Shown here in pieces: positions 6,455 through 7,658 of a stretch of 7,658 bases of DNA. The notes beneath the pieces were generated by a model. That model did not search any database and was not told the origin of the DNA. It worked only from the letters and a program-made list of their open reading frames with translations. Source of the DNA: an uncultured Bacilli bacterium (GTDB taxonomy: Bacteria; Bacillota_I; Bacilli_A; RF39; UBA660). The stretch lies in the NCBI GenBank assembly GCA_949280095.1, contig CASDHD010000054.1, positions 1-7,658 of the forward strand, written 5' to 3'. Both the position numbers and the translations under genes were made by a program. How positions within the stretch are numbered: position 1 is the first letter of the stretch; each line of letters starts with the position of its first letter.

Positions 6455-6470
6455 TATAATTAAACTAGTT
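6455..6470 (+). promoter_or_regulatory. -10 box and CTAG palindrome at the AlbA_2 gene promoter
   Basis: A consensus TATAAT is at 6455-6460. The best-spaced -35 candidate (TAGGAA, 6432-6437) is poor and lies within the second tandem repeat. The palindrome AACTAGTT at 6463-6470 covers the expected transcription start near 6467. The arrangement suggests a promoter controlled by a protein that binds CTAG-centred sites, perhaps the gene's own product. Confidence 0.5.
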
Positions 6471-6486
6471 GAATTGAAGGTGGAAA

Positions 6487-7658
6487 ATGATTGGAATAGT
6501 AGAAGATTCAAGAGTAGAATTTAAAACAAAATTGGTTGATGATTTAGAAGAAACTGCTATAGGGTTCCTTAATAGCAAAGATGGCGGCAATATTTATATT
6601 GGAGTAGATGACAAAGGAAGCATAATAGGACTAAAGAATAATCTGGATTTACTACAAAGAAAAATCAAAGATCGACTTATTTCTAATATAGGGCCTTCAA
6701 TACTGGGACTATTCGATCTAGAAGTATTAGAAAAAGATGAAAAAAAGTATTTACACATCACAGTTGCAGTCGGTGCAGAAAAACCATATTATCTTAAAGG
6801 CATGGGGATGACTCCAGATAGTTGTTTTATAAGGGTAGGAAGTTCAAATGAAAAAATGGACAAACATCTAATAAATAAGTTATTTAGAGAAAGAACAAAA
6901 AACTCTCTTAGAAATATCGTTTCTCCAAAGCAAGATTTAACTTTCAGAGATTTAAAAATCTATTATAGTGAAAAAGGTTTAGACATAGGAAATAATTTCG
7001 AAAGACAATTAGATCTTTTTACAGACGATGGTAAATACAATTATGTGGCGTATCTTCTTGCAGGCGAAAACCGAATTTCAATTAAAGTTGCCAAATATAT
7101 TGGAAATGATATCGATGAACTTGTGGAAAATTATGAATATGGATATTGCTCTTTAATCAAAGCAACATATAGTGTTTTAGAGAAGTTTAGAATTGAAAAC
7201 AAGGTATATGCTCAAATATCTTATCCAGAAAGAATAGAGCAATTTATGTTTGATTATAATGCAGTAAGAGAAGTTATAATAAACGCTATTGTTCACAACG
7301 ATTGGTCCAATGAGTATCCGCCAAAATTTGAATTTTTTAACAATAGAATAGAAATATCTTCTTTTGGTGGAATACAAAATGAATTTACAGAAGAAGAATT
7401 TTTAGAAGGATATTCTGCTCCTAAAAACCCTGAACTTATGAGAGTATTTAAGGATTTAGAATTAGTAGAACATTTAGGGACAGGGATTAGAAGAGTTTTA
7501 AAAAAATATGACAAAAATATTTTTCATTTCTTTCCACATTTTATAAGAGTTAGTATTCCATATATTCAGAATGATTTTCAATATAATAACTCTCTTAAAG
7601 CAACTTATGAAAATCAAGATTTAACGAAAATACAAAAGGGTATATTAAAACTGATTGA
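6487..7658 (+). CDS. AlbA_2 (Schlafen-like) plus GHKL-type ATPase putative regulator, 3' end outside window
   Basis: The frame is open from ATG 6487 to the window end, 390 complete codons with no stop. GAAGG (6476-6480) lies 6 nt before the start. The N-terminal AlbA_2 domain (about 5-125) shows VEFK (10-13) and the glycine-rich core GGNIYIGVDDKG (33-44), then IIGL. It is a putative DNA- or RNA-binding module. After a mixed central region, residues about 255-340 match the HATPase_c_4, RecG-like C-terminal domain: the N-box REVIINAIVHNDW (261-273, with E262, N266, H270), then ISSFGG (290-295), NPELMRVF (314-321) and EHLGTGIRR (328-336). The tail from about 377 (DLTKIQKGILKLI) looks like the start of a winged helix. 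Such proteins are commonly annotated as transcriptional regulators or RecG-related, although they are not helicases. They often sit in accessory regions, some near defence genes. CTAG repeats at its promoter suggest autoregulation. What it regulates is not visible here. Confidence 0.88.
   Translation, partial: MIGIVEDSRVEFKTKLVDDLEETAIGFLNSKDGGNIYIGVDDKGSIIGLKNNLDLLQRKIKDRLISNIGPSILGLFDLEVLEKDEKKYLHITVAVGAEKPYYLKGMGMTPDSCFIRVGSSNEKMDKHLINKLFRERTKNSLRNIVSPKQDLTFRDLKIYYSEKGLDIGNNFERQLDLFTDDGKYNYVAYLLAGENRISIKVAKYIGNDIDELVENYEYGYCSLIKATYSVLEKFRIENKVYAQISYPERIEQFMFDYNAVREVIINAIVHNDWSNEYPPKFEFFNNRIEISSFGGIQNEFTEEEFLEGYSAPKNPELMRVFKDLELVEHLGTGIRRVLKKYDKNIFHFFPHFIRVSIPYIQNDFQYNNSLKATYENQDLTKIQKGILKLI

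Noticed and set aside
7177..7514. Two minus-strand open frames of 66 and 73 codons near the right end
   Set aside because: Both lie antisense within the AlbA_2/GHKL gene, whose plus-strand frame has clear family motifs.

Overview
The window is strongly AT-rich. Its genes are preceded by GAGG or AGGTGG ribosome binding sites and use a standard code (Trp is TGG, and no TGA falls in frame). The content suggests an uncultured, probably gut-associated, low-GC Bacilli-type Firmicute. The surface-protein family at the left edge is one I associate with such genomes. An L,D-transpeptidase implies a peptidoglycan wall, so this is not a wall-less Mollicute. Taxonomy is inference from memory, not from a search.

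Layout, left to right. Bases 1-815 hold the C-terminal part of a secreted, probably pilin-like surface protein, cut by the window edge. Next is a small intergenic region where a hairpin terminator and a promoter overlap. A two-gene operon follows (955-3171): a 310-residue lysine-rich protein whose C-terminal third resembles an ASCH (PUA-like) domain, then, 15 nt later, a membrane-tethered or secreted CotH-family kinase. A second terminator/promoter overlap precedes a lipoprotein L,D-transpeptidase with SH3-like domains (3257-4324), which has its own strong terminator. Convergent to it on the minus strand is a 576-residue, cysteine-free, Lys/Glu-rich coiled-coil protein with a hydrophobic N-terminal segment (6171-4441). 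A 315-bp divergent intergenic region carries that gene's promoter. It also carries a tandem CTAG-centred repeat array around the promoter of the last gene, an AlbA_2 (Schlafen-like) plus GHKL-type ATPase putative regulator. That gene starts at 6487 and runs off the right end.

The first four genes share a cell-envelope theme: surface protein, secreted kinase, wall cross-linking enzyme. The ASCH-like protein is the odd, cytoplasmic-looking member. The minus-strand gene may be a membrane-attached structural protein. The right-hand AlbA_2/GHKL gene looks like an accessory regulator, probably autoregulated. Candidates for something undescribed are the ASCH-like/CotH operon, a His/Cys-rich insertion beside the active site of the transpeptidase, and the CTAG operator array.
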